Part shown: in pieces, positions 33,670 to 42,715 of the stretch
Layout: every line of letters begins with the position of its first letter
Numbering within the stretch: position 1 is the first letter of the stretch
NCBI GenBank assembly: GCA_030524765.1
Contig: JAUNGA010000008.1
Coordinates: forward strand, 1-49,254
Direction of reading: 5' to 3'
DNA: 49,254 nucleotides
DNA from: Bacteroidales bacterium
GTDB taxonomy: Bacteria > Bacteroidota > Bacteroidia > Bacteroidales > Muribaculaceae
Translations under genes and position numbers: made by a program
The notes under the pieces: model-generated
What the model saw: only the letters and a program-made list of their open reading frames with translations
The model's database searches: none
What the model was told of the DNA's origin: nothing

Positions 33670-34814
33670 TTATTGTTGTTGATCTTTCCGTTTTTGTGAG
33701 ATTAGATTGAAAATAAAACCTTTTACTTTTTTCGTGTTTCGTTCGAATATGAGATAAATCAAGTAAGAACCGAACAGACCGATAAGCAAGAACGCAAAAT
33801 AGAGAATAATTGTATAGCTATTCAGAACTTCGGCTTTTTCTGCGCCGAAGTAAAACATAAGATCTCTCAGAGGGAGGTGTACAAGATAGAGTGTATAAGA
33901 GAATGCGGCCAGTTTTGTACCAATTCGGTTCAGAGTCACACTCCACTTATGTCGAGGAGAATAAACTACAATCTGACTGATGAAAACACCGAAAAGTAGT
34001 CCGAATGCTACTTCAAATATACTGTGGGAATGTGGCCCTAAGATGTCTGTAACATGAAAGGATGTACGACTGCCGGATGACAGTTGCATCAAGGGTATAA
34101 GCATCAGTGAAAATAAAAGACTGACAATTATCTTTTTAGTATCACTTTTTATCGGAATATGCCTGTAGACCAAAGCTCCTGTAAGCCATATAAAAATATA
34201 GTAAGCTTTCAGGTGGCTGAAAACCAAAAAACTTGTACCAATTAATATATAGCTCCAGATTATCTGTTTTTTTGTTTTAGCTAACATCCATACAGCGATC
34301 GCCCCGGCAATTATATAGAACCATACCTCATATGATAATGACCATAATACAACGATCTCACTGTTTACGACGATTCCCTGTAGTGAAAGTAGATTGCCAA
34401 GAATTCGCAGCGGTTCAATAGGTTTGTCATACACAATCTCCACTATAAGTTGGAGTAGAAGAGCCGAAATCAAAGGCAACATGATCCTGACACTTCTGTC
34501 TACTGTGTATTGTGTGAGGTTAAATGTCCTGTTCTGACACCGTTCTATTAGTTTGCCTCCAACCAAAAATCCGGAGAGAACAAAGAAAATCATCACAGCC
34601 TCATTTCCCAATCTGGTGAGAAAATAAAATCCGAAAATGACCGGATTATGTTGCGATGGCATCAAATCGCTATATTCAGGTAGAAATACGGCTCGGTAGT
34701 GACTTGCTATTACAAGGAATGCTGCCAAAAAACGTATTAAATCAAGCCATTGGAAATGAGTATGACCATTTATATTGACTTTTGCGGGGGGGTAATTTGT
34801 TGAATATCAGACAT
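33670..34814 (-). CDS. Acyltransferase-3 (OafA/YrhL-type) gene, out of frame at a C7 tract
   Basis: An integral membrane O-acyltransferase with about ten helices; EAVMIFFVLSGFLVGGK, LWSLSYEVWFYIIAG and YTLYLVHLPL are family signatures. The continuous frame opens only at a TTG (34728), which would remove the conserved start of the first helix. Upstream in the same frame the codons read GHTHFQWLDLIRF, exactly what the family needs, but there is no start codon. An ATG at 34814 lies in another frame, and a run of seven C (34792-34786) separates them. One extra C gives a 381-residue protein beginning MSDIQQITPPAKVN; with seven, translation stops after 14 codons. The gene is AT-rich and probably acquired; such enzymes modify surface polysaccharides. 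Confidence 0.85.
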
Positions 34815-34852
34815 TTGTTGCAAGGTTGTGATTTTACTCCATTATTTGACTG

Positions 34853-34860
34853 CAAATTTA
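34853..34860 (-). promoter_or_regulatory. -7 element upstream of the acyltransferase
   Basis: TAAATTTG on the minus strand lies 38 bases before the ATG at 34814, supporting that ATG as the real start. A TTTG is present but only 12 bases upstream. The rest of the spacer to 34976 shows nothing else I can support. Confidence 0.5.
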
Positions 34861-34976
34861 AGAAAATTTGATCAAAACGATCGTTGGTTTAGTTAAAAAT
34901 GCATTGTATGGCTGTTTATCTTGTTGAAAAATTTTATCAGTAGAAAACTTCAGCCGAATTATTAGGCATCCGGTTT

Positions 34977-36974
34977 TTAGCGTCTGAATGTCTCGCCTAC
35001 ATTCATCATCTGACGACCGCCGCCGGCTCGGTTGCCGCCAAGACTGTTGTTTCGTCGGTTATTGTTTCGACGGTTGTTGAGGCTGTTGTTGCCGCCGAGC
35101 ATCGGATCTTCGTCGACCTGTTCTTCTGTCTCGGGCGCTTTTTCGCCGCGACGCAGTTTGGGCCTGTTCTTAAGTATCGCATATGGCTTTTGCCGGTCGA
35201 CGGGCAGTTCGTAGATGTCCCAGTTCTGTTCGATATCCCAATTTCGTTTCAATTCGATCTTCTTGGGGTAGTAGGCAACCTCCTCGGGCTGTATCGAATC
35301 AAGCACACCGGTGCTCCACAGACCGTTGCCGTCGGTGTCAAAAAACATGCGGGCATAATAGTTGCCCGGCTGCAGATACTTGAAAGTCGCACGTCCGTCT
35401 ATGGCGCGCTCTCGACGTTGGGGCACGTCGCTGGTGTTAAGCAATTCGACCACAGCTGTCGAATCGGCTCCGGCGAGTATGAATGTAAGGCTGCCGTAAT
35501 CTTCGAGCGCAGTGACTGTGATATTGCTGTTGAGAGGCGGATTATGCTCGCCATATATGCTGTGTATGGCAGCCGAGTCGACGGTAAGACGGTATTTGCC
35601 GCCGGGCTCCCAGTCTACCCATATTTCACGGGCCAGCACCGGATTGTCTGGTGCCGGGGTCAGGCGCGCGTCTTTGACAGGCTCCCAGACGGTATCGACC
35701 TGCATCTCGAGTCTCACACCGGCTGAGTCAATTGATGCTGCCGGCTGTGACAGTTCGAGACGCATAGGCAGGTAAACGTCCTGATTTGAACCCGATGTCA
35801 GTTGCAGCTCGAGCAGGTCGAGTTTGGGCCCGAGGGTGTCGGCCTCCTGCTCTTTCTTGCTCTTTTTAGCCTTCTGTTCGCGGAAGAAGAAACGCAGCGT
35901 ATCAGTCTGCCAGACGAGCCGGTCGAGAGAGTCGGGCTTCTGGTAGCGCACCGACAGCCGCAGCGAGTCATTGGCCACCATGGCCGTGTCGGTAAGCCAC
36001 AGCATCAGCGAGTCGCGTGTCTGGTTGTAGACAGGCAATGCCCAGCTGTCGAAATTCTCGCCGTCGCGGTTGCCGCTGACGGCACGTATCTCGGGCAGAG
36101 AGTCGACGGGAGCTGCGAGCTGCACGAGCACGCGACGGCGGTCGGGCCGCCCGTAGTCTTTGAGGTACTGCGCCTTATAGTCCTCGTTGAACCATGTCAG
36201 CAGCACATCGTTGGGCAGATAACGCCGCCCCTCGCGTATGCTGGTCGAGTCGGCGCCGTGTGTGTCATATAGTGTATCGGTGACCCATACGGCCTCTATC
36301 TGCGGGTGGATGAGTGTGTCGAGGAAAGCCACATCCTCGCTGCGATCCCAATGGTAGTCGCGGTTGAGGTCGTTGAGCGCATAGACCCGGTAGTCTTTGT
36401 CGGCGAGATTGCGGATGGTAAATTGTCCATACTGGTTGGTGCGCGCTATGCGGTCGGGCGGCAGGGTGCGTATGGCCGAGTCGGCTGTGTTTGAGAATGC
36501 CGCGACGATTATGCCCTGCGCCGGCTCGAGATTCGATGCCTGCATCACGCGGCCCGAGATGCGCAGAGTGTCGATGTGCTCGCCTGTCGAGAATTCAAGC
36601 GCGAAACCGTCGAGCACGTTGCCTTCATTGAGATCTTTGATGGCGTCTCCGAAATCGACGGTATATGTGGCGTCCGGTATGAGAGTGTCGCGCAGCTCGA
36701 CAGTGACGCGCCGTCCGTTTGACGATATCTGTGGCGCCTCAAGCTGCACAGGCGACACGACGACCTTGGTGAAAGCGTCTTCGAGAGCGACATTCTCGTC
36801 AAACACGACGGTGAATGTACGTCGTGTGACGCCACGCTCGCCCTGTGCCGGATTAGAGCGCACAAATTCAGGCGGCAACTCGTCGCGCGGGCCGCCCTCG
36901 GGGCGGCCCACACTGGCGCATGCTGTCAGCAGCAATGCCACTATCGAGGCGAATATATAAAGACTTTTGCGCAA
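34977..36974 (-). CDS. Ig-like-domain (Big_5) lipoprotein
   Basis: A 665-residue lipoprotein: MRKSLYIFASIVALLLTAC, then RPEGGPRDELPPEFVRSNPAQG, the usual opening of the Bacteroidota Big_5 family. Residues 30-130 form the Ig-like domain (TFTVVFDENVALEDAFTKVV, then TYTVDFGDAIKDLNEGN). The middle part has an SdrD/carboxypeptidase-like element (QYGQFTIRNLADKDYRVYAL, DLNRDYHWD). The C-terminus (YYARMFFDTDGNGLWSTG...VAYYPKKIELKRNWDIEQNW) is also family-typical, followed by a low-complexity Asn/Arg/Gly tail from about residue 620. Its function is unknown. It starts 24 bases after the pfkA stop and may share its transcript. Confidence 0.85.
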   Translation of the reverse strand: MRKSLYIFASIVALLLTACASVGRPEGGPRDELPPEFVRSNPAQGERGVTRRTFTVVFDENVALEDAFTKVVVSPVQLEAPQISSNGRRVTVELRDTLIPDATYTVDFGDAIKDLNEGNVLDGFALEFSTGEHIDTLRISGRVMQASNLEPAQGIIVAAFSNTADSAIRTLPPDRIARTNQYGQFTIRNLADKDYRVYALNDLNRDYHWDRSEDVAFLDTLIHPQIEAVWVTDTLYDTHGADSTSIREGRRYLPNDVLLTWFNEDYKAQYLKDYGRPDRRRVLVQLAAPVDSLPEIRAVSGNRDGENFDSWALPVYNQTRDSLMLWLTDTAMVANDSLRLSVRYQKPDSLDRLVWQTDTLRFFFREQKAKKSKKEQEADTLGPKLDLLELQLTSGSNQDVYLPMRLELSQPAASIDSAGVRLEMQVDTVWEPVKDARLTPAPDNPVLAREIWVDWEPGGKYRLTVDSAAIHSIYGEHNPPLNSNITVTALEDYGSLTFILAGADSTAVVELLNTSDVPQRRERAIDGRATFKYLQPGNYYARMFFDTDGNGLWSTGVLDSIQPEEVAYYPKKIELKRNWDIEQNWDIYELPVDRQKPYAILKNRPKLRRGEKAPETEEQVDEDPMLGGNNSLNNRRNNNRRNNSLGGNRAGGGRQMMNVGETFRR

Positions 36975-36998
36975 GGCTCGGCGGTGCGTATATAGAGA

Positions 36999-37979
36999 TC
37001 AGATAGAGAGTCGGCGCAGCGTATTGAGCAGCTCGCGGTTGATGGGCTTGTCGTTCTTGATGGCCTTGCTGAACGGCACGTAGACGATTTCATCGTTTTT
37101 GATACCGATCATGACGTTGCGCTGGTCTTCGAGCAGAGCGTCGATGGCCGCCGCACCCATGCGCGAGGCCAGAATGCGGTCGTGAGCCGTGGGCGAGCCG
37201 CCGCGTTGCAGGTGTCCGAGGATAGAGACACGCACGTCGTAGCCCGGGAACTCGGTCTTGACACGCTCGGCCAGACCCATTGCGCCGCCGGTGACGGGGC
37301 TCTCGGCCACAAGCACGATCGATGAGTTCTTCGATTTACGGAATCCGTTCTGGATCAGTTCGGCCAACTGGTCGACCTCGGTCGAGATCTCGGGTATAAT
37401 GGCAGCCTCGGCGCCCGAAGCGATCGCACCGTTGAGGGCGAGGAAGCCGGCATCGCGGCCCATGACCTCGATGAAGAACAGGCGCTCGTGGCTGGTGGCG
37501 GTGTCGCGGATCTTGTCGACGCACTCCATGATGGTGTTGAGCGCGGTGTCGTATCCGATGGTGGTATCTGTACCGAAGAGGTCGTTGTCGATCGTGCCGG
37601 GCAGGCCGATGATAGGAAAGTTGAATTCGTTGGCAAAGATGCGTGCGCCGGTGAGCGAGCCGTCACCGCCGATCACGACCAGTGCGTCAATGCCGTGACG
37701 CTGTATCACGTCATAGGCGAGCTGGCGTCCCTCGGGGGTCTGGAACTCTTTGCAGCGTGCAGTCTTGAGTATAGTGCCGCCCTGTTGTATGATATTCGAC
37801 ACGTTTTGCGTGCGGAAGTCGACAATCTCGTCGGTAATCAGGCCGCGATAGCCGCGATAGATGCCTTTGACCTTGAGACCGCTGAAGATTGCCGAGCGGG
37901 TGACCGCACGGATAGCGGCGTTCATGCCGGGGGCGTCGCCTCCCGACGTGAGGATTCCGATACACTTAATCTCTGCCAT
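36999..37979 (-). CDS. pfkA: 6-phosphofructokinase (ATP type)
   Basis: A 326-residue glycolytic enzyme that phosphorylates fructose 6-phosphate. The ATP-binding start [17 protein letters not shown], the GGDGS motif (residues 104-108; Gly107 rather than Asp favours ATP over pyrophosphate), the catalytic PGTIDND with Asp131, [11 protein letters not shown], and [16 protein letters not shown] are all intact. The ATG at 37979 is the only sensible start. Its promoter lies 45 bases upstream. The Ig-like lipoprotein follows on the same strand. Confidence 0.96.
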   Translation of the reverse strand: MAEIKCIGILTSGGDAPGMNAAIRAVTRSAIFSGLKVKGIYRGYRGLITDEIVDFRTQNVSNIIQQGGTILKTARCKEFQTPEGRQLAYDVIQRHGIDALVVIGGDGSLTGARIFANEFNFPIIGLPGTIDNDLFGTDTTIGYDTALNTIMECVDKIRDTATSHERLFFIEVMGRDAGFLALNGAIASGAEAAIIPEISTEVDQLAELIQNGFRKSKNSSIVLVAESPVTGGAMGLAERVKTEFPGYDVRVSILGHLQRGGSPTAHDRILASRMGAAAIDALLEDQRNVMIGIKNDEIVYVPFSKAIKNDKPINRELLNTLRRLSI

Positions 37980-38023
37980 AATATTTCTGTTATGTCAATT
38001 AATTCGATTACACATTCAAATAG

Positions 38024-38053
38024 CAAAGATAGCTATAAAGCGCGAAATCACAA
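38024..38053 (-). promoter_or_regulatory. Promoter of pfkA
   Basis: On the minus strand TTG (38053-38051), 19 bases, then TATCTTTG (38031-38024). The leader is about 40 bases. Confidence 0.6.
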
Positions 38054-38259
38054 TGATAAAAATATTTTGTCATCAAATTGTAACATCCTGCAACTTTATT
38101 ATCCTGTGTATTGTTAATATTTCAAACACACAATGTCGGCCTCGGGCGACGCTCGGAATCGAAATTCCATCATCAATGTGGCTGAAAGTGCTGCAAGCTA
38201 CCCCGCATCAACCGGCCGACGAGACAACATAGTCTGTGAAACAACTTTCACTATCTGAC

Positions 38260-38290
38260 GATTGCGGCACCATGCGCAGATGCCGCAATC
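38260..38290. repeat. Perfect 10-bp inverted repeat between pfkA and fabF
   Basis: GATTGCGGCA (38260-38269) and TGCCGCAATC (38281-38290) with an 11-base loop. There is no T-tract on either side. It lies past the fabF terminator and upstream of the pfkA promoter; it could be a backup terminator or a protein-binding site. The rest of 38060-38320 shows nothing else. Confidence 0.5.
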
Positions 38291-38318
38291 GCCACGTTAT
38301 GGCGCCAGGTTTTAGTAT

Positions 38319-38356
38319 AAAAAACCGTGTCCCGACCCGAAAGGGGTGAGACACGG
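38319..38356 (-). terminator. Intrinsic terminator of fabF
   Basis: CCGTGTC (38325-38331) pairs with GACACGG (38350-38356), with an inner CCC-GAAA-GGG hairpin. On the minus strand it is followed by six T. It lies 34 bases after the fabF stop. Confidence 0.85.
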
Positions 38357-38389
38357 CATATAGGTGGTCACGTCGACAGGGCGACGATA

Positions 38390-39655
38390 TTATTTTTCGA
38401 ATTTCTTGACGATTACGGTCGCGTTGTGGCCGCCGAAACCGAATGAGTTTGACAGCGCGGCGCGCACGGGACGCTCCTCGGCACGGTTGAAGGTGAAGTT
38501 GAGCGTGTAATCGATTTCTTCGTCGCAATCGTCGTCGGCATGGTTGATCGTGGGGGGCACGATATTCTCTTTGACAGCCATGATGCTGAACATCGCCTCC
38601 ATTGCGCCGGTGGCGCCGAGCAGGTGGCCTGTCATTGATTTGGTCGACGAGATGTTGAGTTTGTGGGCCTGTTCGCCGAATACCTCTACGATGGCTTTTA
38701 CCTCAGAGATGTCACCGACAGGTGTAGACGTGCCGTGCACGTTGATGTAGTCGATGTCTTCGGGTTTCATGCCGGCGTCCTCGAGGGCGTTGCGCATCGC
38801 GAGGATTGCGCCCAGACCATCGGGATGGGTGGCTGTGAGGTGATAAGCGTCGGCCGACATGCCGCCGCCTGCTACCTCGGCGTAGATTTTGGCGCCGCGG
38901 GCCAATGCGTGCTCGAGCTCCTCGAGGATGAGCACGGCCGAGCCTTCGCCCATCACGAAGCCGTCGCGCGACTTGCTGAAGGGACGCGAAGCTGTCTCGG
39001 GGCTGTCGTTGCGGGTCGAGAGAGCGTGCATCGAGTTGAAGCCGCCCACGCCTGCGGGATAGATCGCGGCCTCTGCGCCGCCGGTCAGCATCACGTCGGC
39101 TTTGCCGAGACGTATGAGGTTGAAAGCGTCGATAATGGCGTTGTTAGACGATGCGCAGGCCGACACGACGCCGTAGTTGGGGCCGTGATAGCCATATTCC
39201 ATCGAGATGTGTCCCGATGCGATGTCGGCGATCATCTTGGGGATGAAGAAGGGGTTGTATTTGGGGCCTTTGTCCTGGTTGAGGGCATAGTATCCGGCCT
39301 CTTCCTCAAAAGTGTGCAGACCGCCGATGCCGGCAGCCACAATCACGCCGACGCGGTCTTTGTTGACGGCGCCCTCATTCTCGAGCCCGGCGTCAGCGAC
39401 GGCCTGGCGGGCAGCCACCAGCGCATACTGGGCATAGAGGTCGAGCTGGCGCAGTTTGCGGCGGTCAAAGTGCTCTTCGGGATTGAAGTCTTTTACCTCG
39501 CAGGCAAACTGGGTCTTGAATTTCGAGGCGTCGAAGTGAGTAATGGGGCCGGCTCCGCTGACACCGCGCTTGGCGGCATCCCACGATGAGGCGACGTCGT
39601 TACCCAGCGGGGTAATTGCGCCCAGACCGGTTACTACTACACGTTTTAATTCCAT
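38390..39655 (-). CDS. fabF: Beta-ketoacyl-ACP synthase II
   Basis: A 421-residue condensing enzyme that extends acyl-ACP with malonyl-ACP in fatty acid synthesis. Its start RVVVTGLGAITPLGNDV is typical. The catalytic triad is visible: Cys in VVSACASSNNAI, His in NVHGTSTPVGD and His in KSMTGHLLGATG. The C-terminal NSFGFGGHNATVIVKKF is also standard. It lies 120 bases after acpP, separated by a terminator-like hairpin, and no promoter consensus is seen in the gap, so it is probably expressed by read-through. Confidence 0.96.
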   Translation of the reverse strand: MELKRVVVTGLGAITPLGNDVASSWDAAKRGVSGAGPITHFDASKFKTQFACEVKDFNPEEHFDRRKLRQLDLYAQYALVAARQAVADAGLENEGAVNKDRVGVIVAAGIGGLHTFEEEAGYYALNQDKGPKYNPFFIPKMIADIASGHISMEYGYHGPNYGVVSACASSNNAIIDAFNLIRLGKADVMLTGGAEAAIYPAGVGGFNSMHALSTRNDSPETASRPFSKSRDGFVMGEGSAVLILEELEHALARGAKIYAEVAGGGMSADAYHLTATHPDGLGAILAMRNALEDAGMKPEDIDYINVHGTSTPVGDISEVKAIVEVFGEQAHKLNISSTKSMTGHLLGATGAMEAMFSIMAVKENIVPPTINHADDDCDEEIDYTLNFTFNRAEERPVRAALSNSFGFGGHNATVIVKKFEK

Positions 39656-39715
39656 TTATGATGCGGTGTTGGTTTATTTTGAATAAGTAAGAGGGGAGAT
39701 CAAAGCCGTTTATAC

Positions 39716-39776
39716 GGAAAAATGACGTCGGCCCCGACCTGTCGCGTGAGCGACAGAGCGTGGCCGGGCCGTCATT
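39716..39776 (-). terminator. Terminator/attenuator between acpP and fabF
   Basis: AATGACG (39721-39727) pairs with CGTCATT (39770-39776), enclosing GC-rich arms (GGCCC/GGGCC-like) and a CTGTCGC/GCGACAG hairpin. On the minus strand it is followed by five T. It overlaps the acpP stop codon. It would let far more acpP than fabF message accumulate. Confidence 0.7.
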
Positions 39777-40012
39777 TATGCCTGATGAGCTTCGATATAG
39801 TCAACAGCGTCTTTGACAGTCTTGATCTTCTGAGCCTCTTCGTCGGGGATCTCGAGGTTGAACTCTTTCTCAAACTCCATGATGAGCTCTACAGTGTCGA
39901 GCGAGTCAGCGCCGAGGTCGGTGGTGAACGATGCGTTTTCGGTCACCTGCTCTTTGTCGAGACCGAGCTTGTCGGTGATGATGTCTGTTACGCGGTTTGC
40001 AATTTCTGACAT
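39776..40012 (-). CDS. acpP: Acyl carrier protein
   Basis: A 78-residue acidic four-helix protein that carries growing acyl chains on a phosphopantetheine arm. The attachment Ser37 is in [18 protein letters not shown], the standard motif, and the flanks [10 protein letters not shown] and [16 protein letters not shown] are family-typical. Its 3' end runs directly into a terminator-like hairpin before fabF. Its promoter is not a perfect match: TTACTTTG is seen upstream near 40065. The spacer to topA (40013-40351) contains promoters but no gene. Confidence 0.97.
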   Translation of the reverse strand: MSEIANRVTDIITDKLGLDKEQVTENASFTTDLGADSLDTVELIMEFEKEFNLEIPDEEAQKIKTVKDAVDYIEAHQA

Positions 40013-40267
40013 AGTACTTATTTTTAAAAATTAGTAATTCACATTTTTTGCGGTGCAAAGTAAATCAATTTTTACCAAATACGGAAATTTTTCCGCTTAT
40101 TTTTAGCAATTAGAGTTGATTATCACTTCGTTAACATTATTTAACTACATATTTTCGGCTGTTTTGTCAACATTTCTGCTACGCAGACGGTCAGTAATGG
40201 GAGATGCCTGATGCGGTTTTTTAAAGAAACATCGGCACGGCGGATGCGATACTTGATTATTTTTTAT

Positions 40268-40275
40268 TACTTTTG
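40268..40275 (+). promoter_or_regulatory. -7 element of topA
   Basis: TACTTTTG matches TAnnTTTG, 76 bases before the topA ATG. The leader contains CCGCC and GGCGG arms around 40308-40333 that could fold as a hairpin. Confidence 0.5.
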
Positions 40276-40351
40276 CAGCCGTCTTTAAATAACTAATGTA
40301 TAATCGGCCGCCTCGTCGCGCAATGGCGGGGGCGGTATCTATCATAACGAT

Positions 40352-42709
40352 ATGCTGAAGAATCTGGTAATCGTCGAGTCTCCGGCCAAAGCCAAGACAA
40401 TCGAGAAATTTTTAGGGCCCGACTTCAAGGTGATGTCGAGCTACGGACATATACGCGACCTCAAGTCTAAGAGTTTCAGCATCGACGTCGAGCACGATTT
40501 CGCTCCCGTTTATGAGATCCCCGAAGACAAGACCGAGGTCGTCACCGCCCTGCGCAAGGCAGCCTCTGAGGCCGAGACGGTGTGGCTCGCATCCGATGAG
40601 GACCGCGAGGGTGAGGCCATCGCATGGCATCTGGCCGAGGTGCTCGGTCTTGATCCGCATACCACGCGCCGCATCGTATTTCACGAGATCACCAAGAAGG
40701 CCATCGTCAACGCCCTGGCTAATCCGCGTACGATCGACCTCAACCGTGTCGACGCCCAGCAGGCGCGACGAGTGCTCGACCGCATCGTCGGTTTCGAGCT
40801 GTCGCCGGTGCTCTGGCGCAAGATCAAACCGGCTCTGTCGGCCGGCCGCGTGCAGTCTGTGGCTGTGCGTCTGATTGTCGAGCGCGAGCGCGAGATCAAG
40901 GATTTTGTGTCTGAGCCTTACTACCGCGTGGCCGCCACCTTTGCGACAGCGTCAGGCGACAACCTGCGCGCCGAGCTGGGTCACCGGCTGCCTTCCGGCG
41001 AGGCTGCCCGCGAATTGCTCGCACGCTGTGCGTCGACGACATTCAGTGTCGGCGAGATCACTACTAAACCTCTGACGAAATCGCCGGCGCCGCCATTCAC
41101 CACCTCGACCCTGCAGCAGGAAGCCGCCCGCAAGCTCGGCTTCACCGTCGCGCAGACCATGATGGTGGCCCAGAAACTCTACGAGGCCGGTCACATCACC
41201 TACATGCGTACCGACTCGCTCAACCTCTCTGACGACGCCGTGCGTGCCATCTCTGACGAGATACGGCGCACGATGGGCGAGGAATACCTGCATACCCGCC
41301 GCTACCACACCCAAAGCAAGGGTGCCCAGGAGGCCCACGAGGCCATCCGTCCCACCGATATCGCCGTGAGCGCGCCCGCCGATGCTACCGACCGCGAGCG
41401 CCGTCTCTACTCGCTGATATGGAAGCGTGCCGTAGCATCGCAGATGGCCGACGCTCATATCGAGAAGACCACCGCCGAGATCAGCGACCCTGCCGGCGAC
41501 GTGCATTTCACAGCCACGGGCGAGATGATCAGTTTTGACGGTTTTCTGCGGGTATATGCCGAGAGCCGCGACGACGAGCCCGCCGACGCACAGGGCGGCT
41601 CGGCCATATTGCCGGCGCTCGCCACGGGCCAGACTCTGTCGACAGTCGAGATCAGCGCCACCGAGCGGTTCACCCAGCAGCCGCCACGCTATACCGAAGC
41701 CTCGCTTGTCAAGAAAATGGAAGAGCTCGGCATCGGCCGTCCCTCGACCTACGCCCCGACCATATCGACCATACAGAACCGCGAATACATCGAGCGCGGC
41801 GAGCGCGAGGGCACGTCGCGCGACTATCACGTGCTGACACTTGACACCGACGGCAAGATCACCGACCGCACGCGCACCGAGATTGTCGGCAGCGAGAAGG
41901 GTAAGCTCATCCCCACCGACATAGGCATGGTGGTCAACGAGTTCCTCACCAAATATTTCCCCGAGATTCTCGACTACAACTTCACAGCCCGCGTCGAGGA
42001 ACGCTTCGACGACATCGCCGAGGGCAAACTGCCGTGGAACAGCGAGATGCGCGACTTCTACGATAAATTCCACCCGCGTGTCGACGAGACTCTCAACATG
42101 CGCCTCGAGCACAAGGTGGGCGAGCGCATGCTCGGCACCGATGCCGAGGGGCGTCCGGTGTCGGTCAAGATAGGCCGGTTCGGTCCGCTGGTGCAGGTAG
42201 GTGCCGCCGACGCTCCCGGCGAGAAACCCCGTTTCGCGTCCCTGCTCAAGGGGCAGTCGATGGCCACCATCACCCTCGACGAGGCCCTCAGGCTGTTTGA
42301 CTTCCCGCGTACGCTCGGCACCTTCGAAGACAAAGACGTCACCGTTGCCATAGGCCGGTTTGGCCCCTACGTGCGCCACGACGGCAAATTCGTGTCGATC
42401 CCCAAGGACATGCCTGCGGCCGAGGTATCGCTCGACGAGGCCATAGCCCTCATACGCGACAAGCGCGAGCAAGAGGCCAAGCGCGTCGTCAAGACCTTTG
42501 ACGGTGACCGGTCAATTCAGATTCTCAACGGACGTTACGGCGTGTACATCGCCTGCGACGGTAAAAACTACAAGATGCCGAAGACTGTGGCCGATCCCGC
42601 CGCCCTTACCATCGACGAGGTGCTCGAGATCATCAAGGCGCAGGACGAGCGCCCGGCCGCATCGGCCCGGCCCAAGACCCGCCGCGCCACATCGACACGC
42701 AAAAAATAA
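40352..42709 (+). CDS. topA: DNA topoisomerase I
   Basis: A 785-residue type IA topoisomerase that relaxes negative supercoils. The TOPRIM domain starts NLVIVESPAKAKTIEKFLG and holds the metal site WLASDEDREGEAIAWHL. The active-site Tyr284 is in HITYMRTDSLNLSDDA. The core continues with GIGRPSTYAPTISTIQNR. The C-terminal part has repeated Topo_C-type units (VSVKIGRFGPLVQVG, VTVAIGRFGPYVRHDG, IQILNGRYGVYIACDG) instead of Cys4 zinc fingers, and a Lys/Arg-rich tail. This is usual in Bacteroidota. An RluA gene follows after six bases. Confidence 0.97.
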   Translation: MLKNLVIVESPAKAKTIEKFLGPDFKVMSSYGHIRDLKSKSFSIDVEHDFAPVYEIPEDKTEVVTALRKAASEAETVWLASDEDREGEAIAWHLAEVLGLDPHTTRRIVFHEITKKAIVNALANPRTIDLNRVDAQQARRVLDRIVGFELSPVLWRKIKPALSAGRVQSVAVRLIVEREREIKDFVSEPYYRVAATFATASGDNLRAELGHRLPSGEAARELLARCASTTFSVGEITTKPLTKSPAPPFTTSTLQQEAARKLGFTVAQTMMVAQKLYEAGHITYMRTDSLNLSDDAVRAISDEIRRTMGEEYLHTRRYHTQSKGAQEAHEAIRPTDIAVSAPADATDRERRLYSLIWKRAVASQMADAHIEKTTAEISDPAGDVHFTATGEMISFDGFLRVYAESRDDEPADAQGGSAILPALATGQTLSTVEISATERFTQQPPRYTEASLVKKMEELGIGRPSTYAPTISTIQNREYIERGEREGTSRDYHVLTLDTDGKITDRTRTEIVGSEKGKLIPTDIGMVVNEFLTKYFPEILDYNFTARVEERFDDIAEGKLPWNSEMRDFYDKFHPRVDETLNMRLEHKVGERMLGTDAEGRPVSVKIGRFGPLVQVGAADAPGEKPRFASLLKGQSMATITLDEALRLFDFPRTLGTFEDKDVTVAIGRFGPYVRHDGKFVSIPKDMPAAEVSLDEAIALIRDKREQEAKRVVKTFDGDRSIQILNGRYGVYIACDGKNYKMPKTVADPAALTIDEVLEIIKAQDERPAASARPKTRRATSTRKK

Positions 42710-42715
42710 GACAAC

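Noticed and set aside
40952-42472. 506-codon minus-strand open frame opposite topA
   Set aside because: It lies entirely within a clearly functional topA gene and shows no domain; long antisense frames are common with this codon use.
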